This document shows, piece after piece, positions 9,059-16,600 of a stretch of 64,000 nucleotides of DNA (the first letter of the stretch is position 1; every line of letters begins with the position of its first letter). The stretch comes from DATNPH01 sp036703315. GTDB taxonomy: Bacteria; Cyanobacteriota; Cyanobacteriia; Cyanobacteriales; Coleofasciculaceae. Below the pieces are notes generated by a model. It saw only the letters and a list, made by a program, of their open reading frames with translations. It did no database searches and was not told where the DNA came from. The position numbers and the translations under genes are program-made. Location of the stretch: NCBI GenBank assembly GCA_036703315.1, contig DATNPH010000049.1, positions 3,868-67,867 on the forward strand, in the 5' to 3' direction.

Positions 9059-9640
9059 TTAGGCACTTGTGGATAGGGGAGAAAAATTTGCCGTCATTGT
9101 GGTAAGCTTTGAGCGCCTGGTGTTTAACTGATAAGCTTTCCGCGAGATGGAATAATACACCACATCATTGCCATAGAAGTGAGCATTTTTCTCGTATTTC
9201 ATGCCTACTTTTTCCATCACACGGCGCGAGGCGATGTTTTCTGGTTTAGCGATCGCAACTATTCTTTCAAGAGAAGCCTCTTCAAATCCATACTTCAGCG
9301 CAACGCCAGCGGCTTCTGTCCCTAAACCTATACCCCAGTAAGACTTTAACAGCAAATAACCCATCTGGATTTCTAGTGTATTGTCAAGGAACTTAAGCCC
9401 ACAATGACCAATGAGTTCTTGATTTTTCTTATAAATGACTGCCCACACTCCAAAGCGATGTCGTTGCCAGCTTTCTATTAGAGAATCAATGACTATCCTC
9501 GTCTGTTCCCAGAGTAGAGGTTGTTGATTTGGCATGTATTTAAACAGATCTGGATAACTGTAGATGCGATAAAGCTCATCCGCATCATTAGGTGTGAAGT
9601 GCCTTAGTTGTAGTCGGCGTGTTTCTATGACCCCACACAT
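9059..9640 (-). CDS. GNAT N-acetyltransferase (RimJ/RimL-like)
   Basis: A 193-residue protein of the GNAT acetyltransferase fold, RimJ/RimL subgroup. It shows ETRRLQLRHFTPNDADEL at the start, IGHCGLKFLD (strand 4), MGYLLLKSYWGIGLGTEA (acetyl-CoA pyrophosphate-binding loop, a variant of Q/RxxGxG/A) and SRRVMEKVGMKYEK. This subgroup acetylates protein N-termini, amino groups of antibiotics or small metabolites; the substrate cannot be told from sequence. It is monocistronic with a long AT-rich upstream gap. A second, only distantly similar GNAT lies at 59055-59630. Confidence 0.88.
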   Translation of the reverse strand: MCGVIETRRLQLRHFTPNDADELYRIYSYPDLFKYMPNQQPLLWEQTRIVIDSLIESWQRHRFGVWAVIYKKNQELIGHCGLKFLDNTLEIQMGYLLLKSYWGIGLGTEAAGVALKYGFEEASLERIVAIAKPENIASRRVMEKVGMKYEKNAHFYGNDVVYYSISRKAYQLNTRRSKLTTMTANFSPLSTSA

Positions 9641-10215
9641 AACAATTTCATAGGTTCCTGAGCTACACTTTTGTGAAAATCCTACTATTCTCCTTTAAAG
9701 ATTGCCAGTAGTTGCACGTAGACTTTATCGAAAAAACATAAAGTTTCTGTTGGTAACAACTTATAGATGTAAATATTCTTTAAGTATAATTTTAATGCAG
9801 CTGATGTGAAAAAGCTTATCCGACGATGCTAGTTGCTAGCATTTATTAGAGCTTTAAAAGACTTTTACATCATTTAAAAAATCTTCAAGAAGCTATCACC
9901 GTATAAATACCTAAATCTGCTCAATTCATAAATTCAACTTATGAGGTCTTTAAAGCCTGTAGAGGTCTTGACTTCACACAATCTTTTTTTCTACGCAAGT
10001 CTATAGAAGGTGGCGAGGATAACGCATAAACCAGCTCAAGCGCTCAGACAAGTTGCAGGAAAACTCAAGAGCGAGGGTTTGTGCTCCTATAAGTTTCGGT
10101 ATAGTTAAAGACTTTCTAACACGTAAGATATACCTAAGTGGCACAAGTATAAGTTAAAAATTACAGAATTAATTAGTAACATGTTTGCACTTTTAAGGAT
10201 CTGCCATGTTCTTTT
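9641..10215. other. AT-rich gene-free region
   Basis: These 575 bases upstream of the GNAT gene are markedly AT-rich and have stops in all frames. I see no RNA gene, no terminator and no repeat copy. The promoter of the GNAT gene must lie in its left part. Confidence 0.5.
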
Positions 10216-10568
10216 AAGACTTCCAACAAAAAAATAGTCCAATTATTGGTGTTAAGTCTATTGTCTACAGCTTTGATAGTTATCCTCCGCTGTTAGGAAA
10301 TCATCTCAACTTTTTTGACCTACTGCTTTTAGGAAACAATGCTTATGATCAGGCTGCGGCTGAAGCGTCAGATCAGGGAAAGTTAGATGTTACAAAAATG
10401 GTGATGGGTGCACTGACGGGGTTAGTTCTGTTTTTGTATGGCGTGACTCGAATGGCTGAGGGACTCCGAGAGGTTGCAGGCGAGCGATTGCGTTATAACA
10501 ATCTGCCTTACTTGCAAGGAGTTGCGATGAGAATTGCCTGCATTCATCGGCTCAGAGTGCGAAACTGA
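10216..10568 (+). pseudogene. N-terminal remnant of a Na/Pi-cotransporter-like gene
   Basis: A frame open from 10218 to the stop at 10566 has no early ATG (first ATG at 10398) but encodes a characteristic stretch, MGALTGLVLFLYGVTRMAEG followed by LREVAGERLR. This is the hallmark first helix of the Na/Pi cotransporter (NptA/PhoU-like) family, whose members normally begin with LFLYGMxxMxxGL and run for more than 500 residues. Here the homology breaks off after about 20 further residues, and the glutathione reductase starts 21 bases later. I read it as a truncated gene whose body was deleted. Alternatively the 56-codon ATG frame could be a short membrane peptide, but nothing supports that. Confidence 0.6.
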
Positions 10569-10589
10569 AAATAAAGGGGAGTTTTTCAC

Positions 10590-11933
10590 ATGACATACGA
10601 CTACGATTTGTTTGTGATTGGTGGCGGTTCTGGGGGCATTGCTACCGCGAGACGGGCGGCGCAATATGGAGCTAAAGTTGCCGTTGCGGAATTTGACCGA
10701 TTAGGCGGCACCTGTGTCAATCGAGGCTGCATTCCCAAAAAACTGATGGTCTATGCGTCCCACTTCCCTGACCTATTTGAGGATGCACAGGGTTTTGGCT
10801 GGAGTGCTGTGCAAAGCACCTTCGATTGGCAAAAGATGATTACTGCCGTCAATAAGGAACTGGAACGCCTCAATGCGGTATATCAGAATATGATAGACAA
10901 AGCCCAGGTGGAACTATTTCGCGGATATGCTAAGTTCCTTGACCCTCATACCGTGGAGATTGACGACCGTAAAGTTACAGCCGATAAAATTTTGATTGCG
11001 GTTGGGGGATATCCAGTTAAGCCAGATATTCCAGGCATAGAACATGCAATTACTTCCGATGATATGTTCCTGCTCAAGGAGCAACCGAAGCGAATTGCAA
11101 TTTTTGGTGGTGGCTACATCGGTGTGGAATTTGCCTGCATTATGAATGGCTTAGGTTCCGATGTGACGCAGATCATCCGGAATGACCTAATTTTGCGGGG
11201 ATTTGACGACGATATTCGTTCTGAGATTCAAACCGGGATGCAACAGCACGGAATCCAGATGCTCAGGATTAGTGAAACCCCAACTATTGAAAAGACTCCA
11301 GAAGGTCTGAAGGTAACTGTAGGAGGCAAACACCACGAAACCCTAATTGTAGATACCGTTCTTTCTGCTACAGGTCGCCAGCCGAAGCTCAAAAACTTAG
11401 GTTTAGAGAATGCTGGCGTAGAAATTAATAATGGAGCGATCGCGGTTGATAAGTACAGCCAAACCTCGCAACAGCATATCTTTGCTGTGGGTGATTGTAC
11501 CGACCGTATAAATCTAACACCTGTTGCCATTAACGAAGGTCGTGCCTTTGCCGATACTCACTTTGGCGGTCATTCCCGGACGATGAGCTACGAAAATATA
11601 CCCACAGCCGTCTTTTCTACACCAGAAGCCGCAACGGTAGGTTTGACAGAAGCCCAAGCACGGGAACAATACGGTGCTGCCGTGAAGGTCTATCGTGCCA
11701 AGTTTAAACCCACTTACCATAGCCTCAGTGGTCGGGACGAACGAATCATGATGAAGTTAGTTGTTGAGGAAGATTCAGAGAAGGTACTCGGTGCCCACAT
11801 GGTAGGCGAACACGCCGCAGAAATCATTCAAGGGATTGCGATTCCCATCAAAATGGGAGCCACGAAAAAAGACTTCGACGCCACTGTGGGACTACATCCT
11901 ACCATCGCAGAGGAGTTCGTCACCCTGCGATAA
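10590..11933 (+). CDS. gor: Glutathione-disulfide reductase
   Basis: A 447-residue class I pyridine nucleotide-disulfide oxidoreductase that reduces glutathione disulfide with NADPH. FAD-binding GGGSGGIATARRA lies near the start, the redox pair Cys42/Cys47 sits in GGTCVNRGCIPKK, the NAD(P) Rossmann motif is GGGYIGVEFA, the second FAD contact is FAVGDCTDR, and the C-terminal HPTIAEEFVTLR carries the catalytic His of the partner subunit. VNRGC rather than lipoamide-type LNxGC, together with the EEFVTLR end, favours glutathione reductase. Length is normal. GGGGAG about 13 bases upstream is a plausible ribosome site for the ATG. The gene follows the broken Na/Pi-like remnant directly, so its promoter may lie within or before that remnant. 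Confidence 0.93.
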   Translation: MTYDYDLFVIGGGSGGIATARRAAQYGAKVAVAEFDRLGGTCVNRGCIPKKLMVYASHFPDLFEDAQGFGWSAVQSTFDWQKMITAVNKELERLNAVYQNMIDKAQVELFRGYAKFLDPHTVEIDDRKVTADKILIAVGGYPVKPDIPGIEHAITSDDMFLLKEQPKRIAIFGGGYIGVEFACIMNGLGSDVTQIIRNDLILRGFDDDIRSEIQTGMQQHGIQMLRISETPTIEKTPEGLKVTVGGKHHETLIVDTVLSATGRQPKLKNLGLENAGVEINNGAIAVDKYSQTSQQHIFAVGDCTDRINLTPVAINEGRAFADTHFGGHSRTMSYENIPTAVFSTPEAATVGLTEAQAREQYGAAVKVYRAKFKPTYHSLSGRDERIMMKLVVEEDSEKVLGAHMVGEHAAEIIQGIAIPIKMGATKKDFDATVGLHPTIAEEFVTLR

Positions 11934-12152
11934 AGGATTGTCGTAGAGGCACCCTACAGAGAGAACAAATACACCCAATGACCGGAAAGATGTAATTGTA
12001 TCACCAGTTGAGCCAAGTTGGTAAGAAAAACCCATTAATAAAAAATTCTTATCGTTATCAGGCTTTAACGGCTGGTGTGGAAGTGGTTCTAATTGACCAG
12101 TACTTCAATCTTTCTGAAAGTTAATCAGAGCGATCGCACCTCTCGAAACACC

Positions 12153-12178
12153 AAGCCCAGCTCTTAATGGCTGGGCTT
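12153..12178 (+). terminator. Hairpin between convergent gor and D-lactate dehydrogenase genes
   Basis: AAGCCCAGC (12153-12161) pairs perfectly with GCTGGGCTT (12170-12178) around an 8-base loop, followed by ATTTATC. It sits 220 bases after gor and 19 bases before the stop of the convergent gene, so it can serve both. The T-run is short, so termination is likely rather than certain. Confidence 0.6.
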
Positions 12179-12196
12179 ATTTATCGCATGCTCTGA

Positions 12197-13219
12197 TCAG
12201 GCAGCCCCCTTGGCTGCAACTCTTTGCTCTAGATGGATTTCATTCGGACAAGAACGCCCTTGTTCAAAGTCTGTAATATTGGCCAGTGTTGTCTCGGCAA
12301 TCTTCTGGAGGGCGTTTTCAGTAAAAAAAGCTTGGTGACCAGTGATGAGAACATTAGGGAATGTCAGCAGGCGTTGGAAAACATCGTCTTGAATGACATG
12401 CTCAGACAAATCCTCAAAAAATAAATCAGATTCTTGCTCGTAGACATCTAGACCGAGATAACCAATTTTCCTGGTTTTGAGAGCGTTAATTACCGCTTGG
12501 GTGTCAATCAGTGCCCCTCGACTGGTGTTAATCAGCATGACGCCTTGCTTCATTTGTTCTAGGGCTTGGTCGTTGATCAGGTGATAAGTTTCTGGCGTTA
12601 AGGGACAGTGTAAGCTGATGATATCGGAGGCGGCGAACAGTTCAGGAAGTTCTACGTACTTCGCACCCATAGCCTCAAACGCTGGGTTGCGATACATATC
12701 ATAGCCGAGTAATTGACATCCAAATCCTTTAAGAATTTCCGCCACGATCGCGCCGATTTTACCAGTACCGATAATCCCAACTGTGCGATTATGTAAGTCA
12801 AATCCTAAGAATCCATCAAGGGAAAAATTACCTTCTCGTACACGGTTATAGGCGCGATGGATCTTGCGGTTGAGACTCAGAATTAATCCGATTGTATGTT
12901 CAGCAACCGCATACGGGGAATAGGCAGGGACACGGACAACTGTCAGTCCTAACTCAGCTACAGCGTTCAAATCCACATTGTTGTAACCAGCTGCGCGTAA
13001 AGCAATTAGACGCGTTCCTTGAGCGGCTAAGCACTTCAACGTTTTCTCATCCAGCTCATCATTGATGAACGGACATACTGCTGGGAATTCTGCTGCCAAG
13101 ACAGCAGTCTCATAAGTCAGACGGGGTTCAAAAAATACTAGCTTATGTCTGTGGTCAGCATTAGCAGGTTCCAAAAACTGCCGATCATAGGGTTTTGTGC
13201 TGAAGACTGCGACTTTCAT
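12197..13219 (-). CDS. ldhA: D-lactate dehydrogenase (D-2-hydroxyacid dehydrogenase)
   Basis: A 340-residue NAD-dependent 2-hydroxyacid dehydrogenase of the D-LDH branch, converting pyruvate to D-lactate in fermentation. It opens with MKVAVFSTKPYDR and FFEPRLTYETA, typical of LdhA. The substrate Arg is in ALRAAGYNNVDL, the Rossmann loop is GTGKIG (about residues 150-155), LINTSRGALIDT carries the dinucleotide-binding helix end, and the catalytic His is in GHQAFFTENAL. Length and all motifs are normal. It is alone on its strand; the 495-base upstream region carries a repeat element. Cyanobacteria use this enzyme in dark anoxic metabolism. A role with other 2-oxoacids is possible. Confidence 0.92.
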   Translation of the reverse strand: MKVAVFSTKPYDRQFLEPANADHRHKLVFFEPRLTYETAVLAAEFPAVCPFINDELDEKTLKCLAAQGTRLIALRAAGYNNVDLNAVAELGLTVVRVPAYSPYAVAEHTIGLILSLNRKIHRAYNRVREGNFSLDGFLGFDLHNRTVGIIGTGKIGAIVAEILKGFGCQLLGYDMYRNPAFEAMGAKYVELPELFAASDIISLHCPLTPETYHLINDQALEQMKQGVMLINTSRGALIDTQAVINALKTRKIGYLGLDVYEQESDLFFEDLSEHVIQDDVFQRLLTFPNVLITGHQAFFTENALQKIAETTLANITDFEQGRSCPNEIHLEQRVAAKGAA

Positions 13220-13395
13220 TGATTTTTTCCTTATGTTCTTTCAGCCGGAGTTACCACACACCAGTTTAATTAGCCTTAGGCAAAAGTGATTCTTAGCTGA
13301 AATACGAATAGAATTTTGTCACATCAAGTTTCCACCTTTTGGTAGAAGCGTCAGATGAAGATGTTTATTAAATGCGACGGGAATACCACATCTGT
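13220..13395. other. Upstream region of ldhA
   Basis: Non-coding, AT-rich; should hold the ldhA promoter. No further structure seen before the repeat that begins near 13396. Confidence 0.4.
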
Positions 13396-13564
13396 TTGTG
13401 GGTGTGGAGGAAAGCCACCTACCGCCTACCAGTAGTTAGTAGTTAGGGTTAGTGGGGGCAATAAACAACATCGAAGTCAAAAACTATAAGGAGAAACTAA
13501 TATCTACTATCTACTAACCACTAACTACTAACCACTAACTACTAACTGAATCTCCACCCACAAG
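13396..13564. repeat. Inverted-repeat element with heptamer tandem repeats
   Basis: The ends are nearly complementary (TTGTGGGTGTGGAG near 13396-13409 and CTCCACCCACAAG near 13552-13564). Inside, AGTTAGTAGTTAGGGTTAGT on the left is complementary to the run of (ACTAACT/ACTAACC) heptamers at about 13511-13547. The whole can fold into one long hairpin of about 165 bases. It matches the short tandemly repeated heptamers known from filamentous cyanobacteria. No reading frame inside. Confidence 0.65.
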
Positions 13565-13714
13565 GGGTAGAGTATTCAATTTTTTTGTAGATAAGTTTAG
13601 GACTGGTTATCATAGTTTTACCGAAATATAAAATTCATAATTGGTTGTTTAGGAACTTGCCCTAAAATTGCTTCAACTCCATACTGAATACTGATTAACT
13701 TCTAAAGGTGAGCG

Positions 13715-14422
13715 ATGTACGTATTGATTGGCGGCGCAGGACTAGTGGGGCTGAACTTAGCTCAACAGTTAATCGAGTTGGGACATACGATCGCAATCAT
13801 TGATGTTGACCCCATTGCCTGTCGGTATGCTCGTGAGCAAGTCGGGGCAATGGCTTTTGAAGGCAGTGCTGTTAGTACAAATGTGCTGTTGGAAGCCGGC
13901 ATTCGTAAGGCAGATGCAGTGGTTGCAGCGCTCCGTGATGATGCGCTCAACCTGGCACTGATTACCCTGGCTAAGCATTACGGTGTCCCCCACATTGTGA
14001 CTCGCATGCGTCAACGTGATTTTGCCGAACCTTATCGGATTGCCGGAGCACAGCATGTAATTAGTACGATTGACTTAGCCGTGAGCACAATGGTGAATGC
14101 GATCGAATACCCCAAAGTTGAATCAATGATGCACTTCGAGCTGGGTCAGATAGAAGTCTTCAAGCTGACAATTCCAGCGGAGTCCCATGTTGCCGGTCGT
14201 AGCGTTTCCCTAGTCGCCAAGGATGCCCGTTTTCCCGAGGGTTCTTTAATCATTGGCTATCAACCCCATCCCCATGCCAAGCTAGTCATTCCCAATGGCA
14301 ATACCCTCCTAGAGACAGGGTCAACCATTCTAGTGGTGACTAAATCTGAACAGTTGCATCAGGTGGTTGATTATTTAGGTGTGCCGTCTAATCGTCTTCC
14401 AGCTTCAGAAGTTGTTCATTGA
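13715..14422 (+). CDS. TrkA/KTN-type NAD-binding regulator of potassium transport
   Basis: A 235-residue cytosolic protein: an RCK/TrkA-N Rossmann domain (residues 1-130; GGAGLVGLNLA, IIDVDP, FEGSAVS) and a TrkA-C domain (about 140-225; FKLTIPAESHVAGRSV... STILVVTK). Such proteins gate K+ channels or transporters in response to NAD(H), ATP or c-di-AMP. AAAGGTGAG lies directly before the ATG. The gene overlaps the convergent Na+/H+ antiporter gene by 35 bases at the 3' ends. No channel or TrkH/KtrB partner is adjacent, so its target could be the antiporter itself or a transporter elsewhere; that is inference. Confidence 0.88.
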   Translation: MYVLIGGAGLVGLNLAQQLIELGHTIAIIDVDPIACRYAREQVGAMAFEGSAVSTNVLLEAGIRKADAVVAALRDDALNLALITLAKHYGVPHIVTRMRQRDFAEPYRIAGAQHVISTIDLAVSTMVNAIEYPKVESMMHFELGQIEVFKLTIPAESHVAGRSVSLVAKDARFPEGSLIIGYQPHPHAKLVIPNGNTLLETGSTILVVTKSEQLHQVVDYLGVPSNRLPASEVVH

Positions 14423-16031
14423 GCGTTTTGATGCGCTCTTGAGCCACTTCCTCTGAAAGGATACGCCTGCGCAGGGCGTCACTTAGTGCGCCCTTTTCTG
14501 CCAACAGCAATTGCCGACGGATAGTGTCTAAGTTAGTAAGGTTACTGCTGAATTTTGCAGAACTTTCTGGACGTTGGTTGTAGATATCCCGTAACGTTCT
14601 CTCAGAAGCGGCGACTCGTACCTGATAAGCCGAGCGCATTTCTTCGTAGATTGTTTTAGATAAGACTCCTGATTTGAACAAACTATCTAGTTCATCCTGA
14701 GCCGCCTTAGCCGTCATCAGTTGGGCTTGTAATTCCTCAAGCTGCTGATGAAATTCTGAGCGGTGAGATAGTTTTAGACGTTGTACAAACCAGGGCAAAC
14801 TCAGCCCCTGCCCCACCAGTGATAGCAAAACAATGCCTAGGACAATAGCAATCAATGTCTCTCGTCCCGGCAATGTAGGTGGTAAGCTCAAAGCTAAGGC
14901 TGTTGAGAGCGAGCCTTTGATATTACCCACGAATAGAACATGCCGCCAGCGCATCGGGATAGGTCGGTCAAAGAATCGAACCAAGGCTAGGAGCGGATAA
15001 ACTGTAAGGGCACGCCCGACTTGATAAGCGAGCAGTGCTAGGAGAACGGCTGGCAACGTTTGCCAAAGGTTTATGAGATTAATCTCTAACCCTATCAGTA
15101 AAAAAATAAACGTATTAACCCCAAATCCAGCGAATTCCCAGAAACTGGATAAGGTCACTTGAGTTGAAGCTGAAGTATTCCCGGCAAGCCCAAAGTTACC
15201 AACAATTAAACCAGCCACAACAACGGCAACAACGCCAGATACATGTAACAGCTGCCCCACCTGGAAGGCTCCCAAGGCAATGGCAACCGTAAGTAAAATC
15301 ACATTGAGAGGATCATCCGTTTGCTTAAACAAGCCAATACTAAGGTACCCTAGGGCAGCACCGACTAAAGCTCCACCAATGAGCACAAGCAAAAATTCCT
15401 GTACTACATCGAGGGGTGATAATGAACCCTTTGAGTACACAGTCAAAATTAAGCTAAATAAAACCAGAGCGACATCATCGTTGAGTAAGCTTTCGCCCTC
15501 CACCAAGGTAACCAGTTTGTGAGGTACAGAGACTTCTTTAAAAACTGCAATTACCAAGGCTGTATCCGTAATCGACAAAATTGCCCCAACTAGTGAAGCT
15601 GGTACCCAATCTAGACCTAGCTCTAGCCTCAGCAAGATGGAAGTGATGCCAGCACAAAGTACAACCCCTGGCCCTGCTAGCAGTGCAATGGGTTTAATCG
15701 TGCTGCGTAGGCGACTGATATCTGTATTAATCGCCGCTTCAAATAGCAGAATGGGCAAAAAGAGATTAAAAATCAGAGAGGAATCCAGGCGGATGCGCTG
15801 GGGCGGCAAAAGCTCAGTAATTGCTAGCCCTGCTAATACCAAACCTGTAATGTAAGGAATACGAAATCGTCGCGATAGTAGAGCAACTCCTGTGGCGACC
15901 AGCAACAAGATGATCAGGACAGTTACTATTTCAGCAACATTGGCTTGATTCTCACCGCCCACGGCTGTGGGGATTGCCAGGAGTGTGCGATAGCAAAGCA
16001 TCCCGATGGGGTTATCGCCTAACCACTGCAT
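14388..16031 (-). CDS. CPA1-type Na+(K+)/H+ antiporter with C-terminal coiled coil
   Basis: A 547-residue polytopic inner-membrane protein with about 12 helices in residues 20-425. The conserved core is SITDTALVIAVFKE (membrane Asp) and EGESLLNDDVALVLFS (the ND pair typical of electroneutral CPA1 exchangers). The C-terminal 120 residues are hydrophilic and helical (EFHQQLEELQAQLMTAKAAQ...), longer than in minimal NhaP proteins and possibly regulatory. Substrate (Na+ or K+) cannot be assigned from sequence. Its end overlaps the TrkA-type gene by 35 bases tail-to-tail, pairing an ion antiporter with a nucleotide-sensing ion-transport regulator. An ATG start is used; a start about 20 codons later is also possible because the first residues are atypical. 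Confidence 0.88.
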   Translation of the reverse strand: MQWLGDNPIGMLCYRTLLAIPTAVGGENQANVAEIVTVLIILLLVATGVALLSRRFRIPYITGLVLAGLAITELLPPQRIRLDSSLIFNLFLPILLFEAAINTDISRLRSTIKPIALLAGPGVVLCAGITSILLRLELGLDWVPASLVGAILSITDTALVIAVFKEVSVPHKLVTLVEGESLLNDDVALVLFSLILTVYSKGSLSPLDVVQEFLLVLIGGALVGAALGYLSIGLFKQTDDPLNVILLTVAIALGAFQVGQLLHVSGVVAVVVAGLIVGNFGLAGNTSASTQVTLSSFWEFAGFGVNTFIFLLIGLEINLINLWQTLPAVLLALLAYQVGRALTVYPLLALVRFFDRPIPMRWRHVLFVGNIKGSLSTALALSLPPTLPGRETLIAIVLGIVLLSLVGQGLSLPWFVQRLKLSHRSEFHQQLEELQAQLMTAKAAQDELDSLFKSGVLSKTIYEEMRSAYQVRVAASERTLRDIYNQRPESSAKFSSNLTNLDTIRRQLLLAEKGALSDALRRRILSEEVAQERIKTLNEQLLKLEDD

Positions 16032-16064
16032 ACTATATAATCACTCAGCTAAACGATAGAGTTA

Positions 16065-16189
16065 TACCATTTGGTTAAACGTTTGACACTTATCGGTGAT
16101 TAGGTTTTAGGTGTTAGGTAGTAGCTGGTAGGAAGGACGCTACAATCTACTACCTTGACTATTTGTGTCATTTTTAAAACCAATTGGTA
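16065..16189 (+). mobile_element. MITE family A, copy 1 (125 bp)
   Basis: Begins TACCATTTGGTTAAA and ends TTTAAAACCAATTGGTA, so the ends are inverted repeats. It is flanked on both sides by TTA (16062-16064 and 16190-16192), a perfect 3-base target duplication. The interior carries TAGG-type heptamers and no reading frame. Copies at 19941-20065 and 44090-44200 share the ends and most of the interior. Confidence 0.85.
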
Positions 16190-16326
16190 TTAGAACTAGG
16201 TGCTACAGCACAGCCCTTGTATTTTAAAGGGTTGTAACTCACTTGAAAATAGTCCTGAGTCCTGAGTGAGGAGAGATTTTCATCGAAGAAGACGCGGAGG
16301 GTCTAAGGGTTTGACACCCCCACTGA

Positions 16327-16444
16327 TACCAAATCCGGGTTAAATACCCCCTTTTTAAGAAAGCAGGGGGAGCAAAGGAAGCTGGGGAGGCTGGGGGAGA
16401 AAAATCACAAAATTGAAAGGGGGGTTATAAAAGCGGATTTGGTA
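16327..16444. mobile_element. MITE family B (118 bp), single copy in window
   Basis: Terminal inverted repeats TACCAAATCCG / CGGATTTGGTA are perfect over 11 bases, and both families start TACCA. Flanks are TGA on the left and TAA on the right, each a TNA triplet but not identical. The interior is rich in G-runs (CAGGGGGAGC..., AAAGGGGGG) with a complementary ACCCCC near the left end. No reading frame. Confidence 0.7.
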
Positions 16445-16445
16445 T

Positions 16446-16600
16446 AACTCTTCGGCTGGCGTGGCTCCCGTTCAGGAGGAGTCACAATCCCCTTCTGAAC
16501 GTTGTCTCCGGGTACTTGAATTTGATAGAGTTCACTGGGGTTGGCAAACAAGACCCTAGAACCGCTATGAATTACCCAGCCTGAGTAAATGCTCCTCTGA
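16446..16600 (-). pseudogene. Possible C-terminal coding remnant after the GH31 gene
   Basis: On the minus strand, in a frame different from the GH31 gene and overlapping its end, the sequence reads SGWVIHSGSRVLFANPSELY and then QIQVPGDNVQKGIV, protein-like up to the MITE at 16444. It has no start codon of its own. I suspect the tail of a deleted gene, cut by MITE B; the family is not recognised. Confidence 0.3.
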
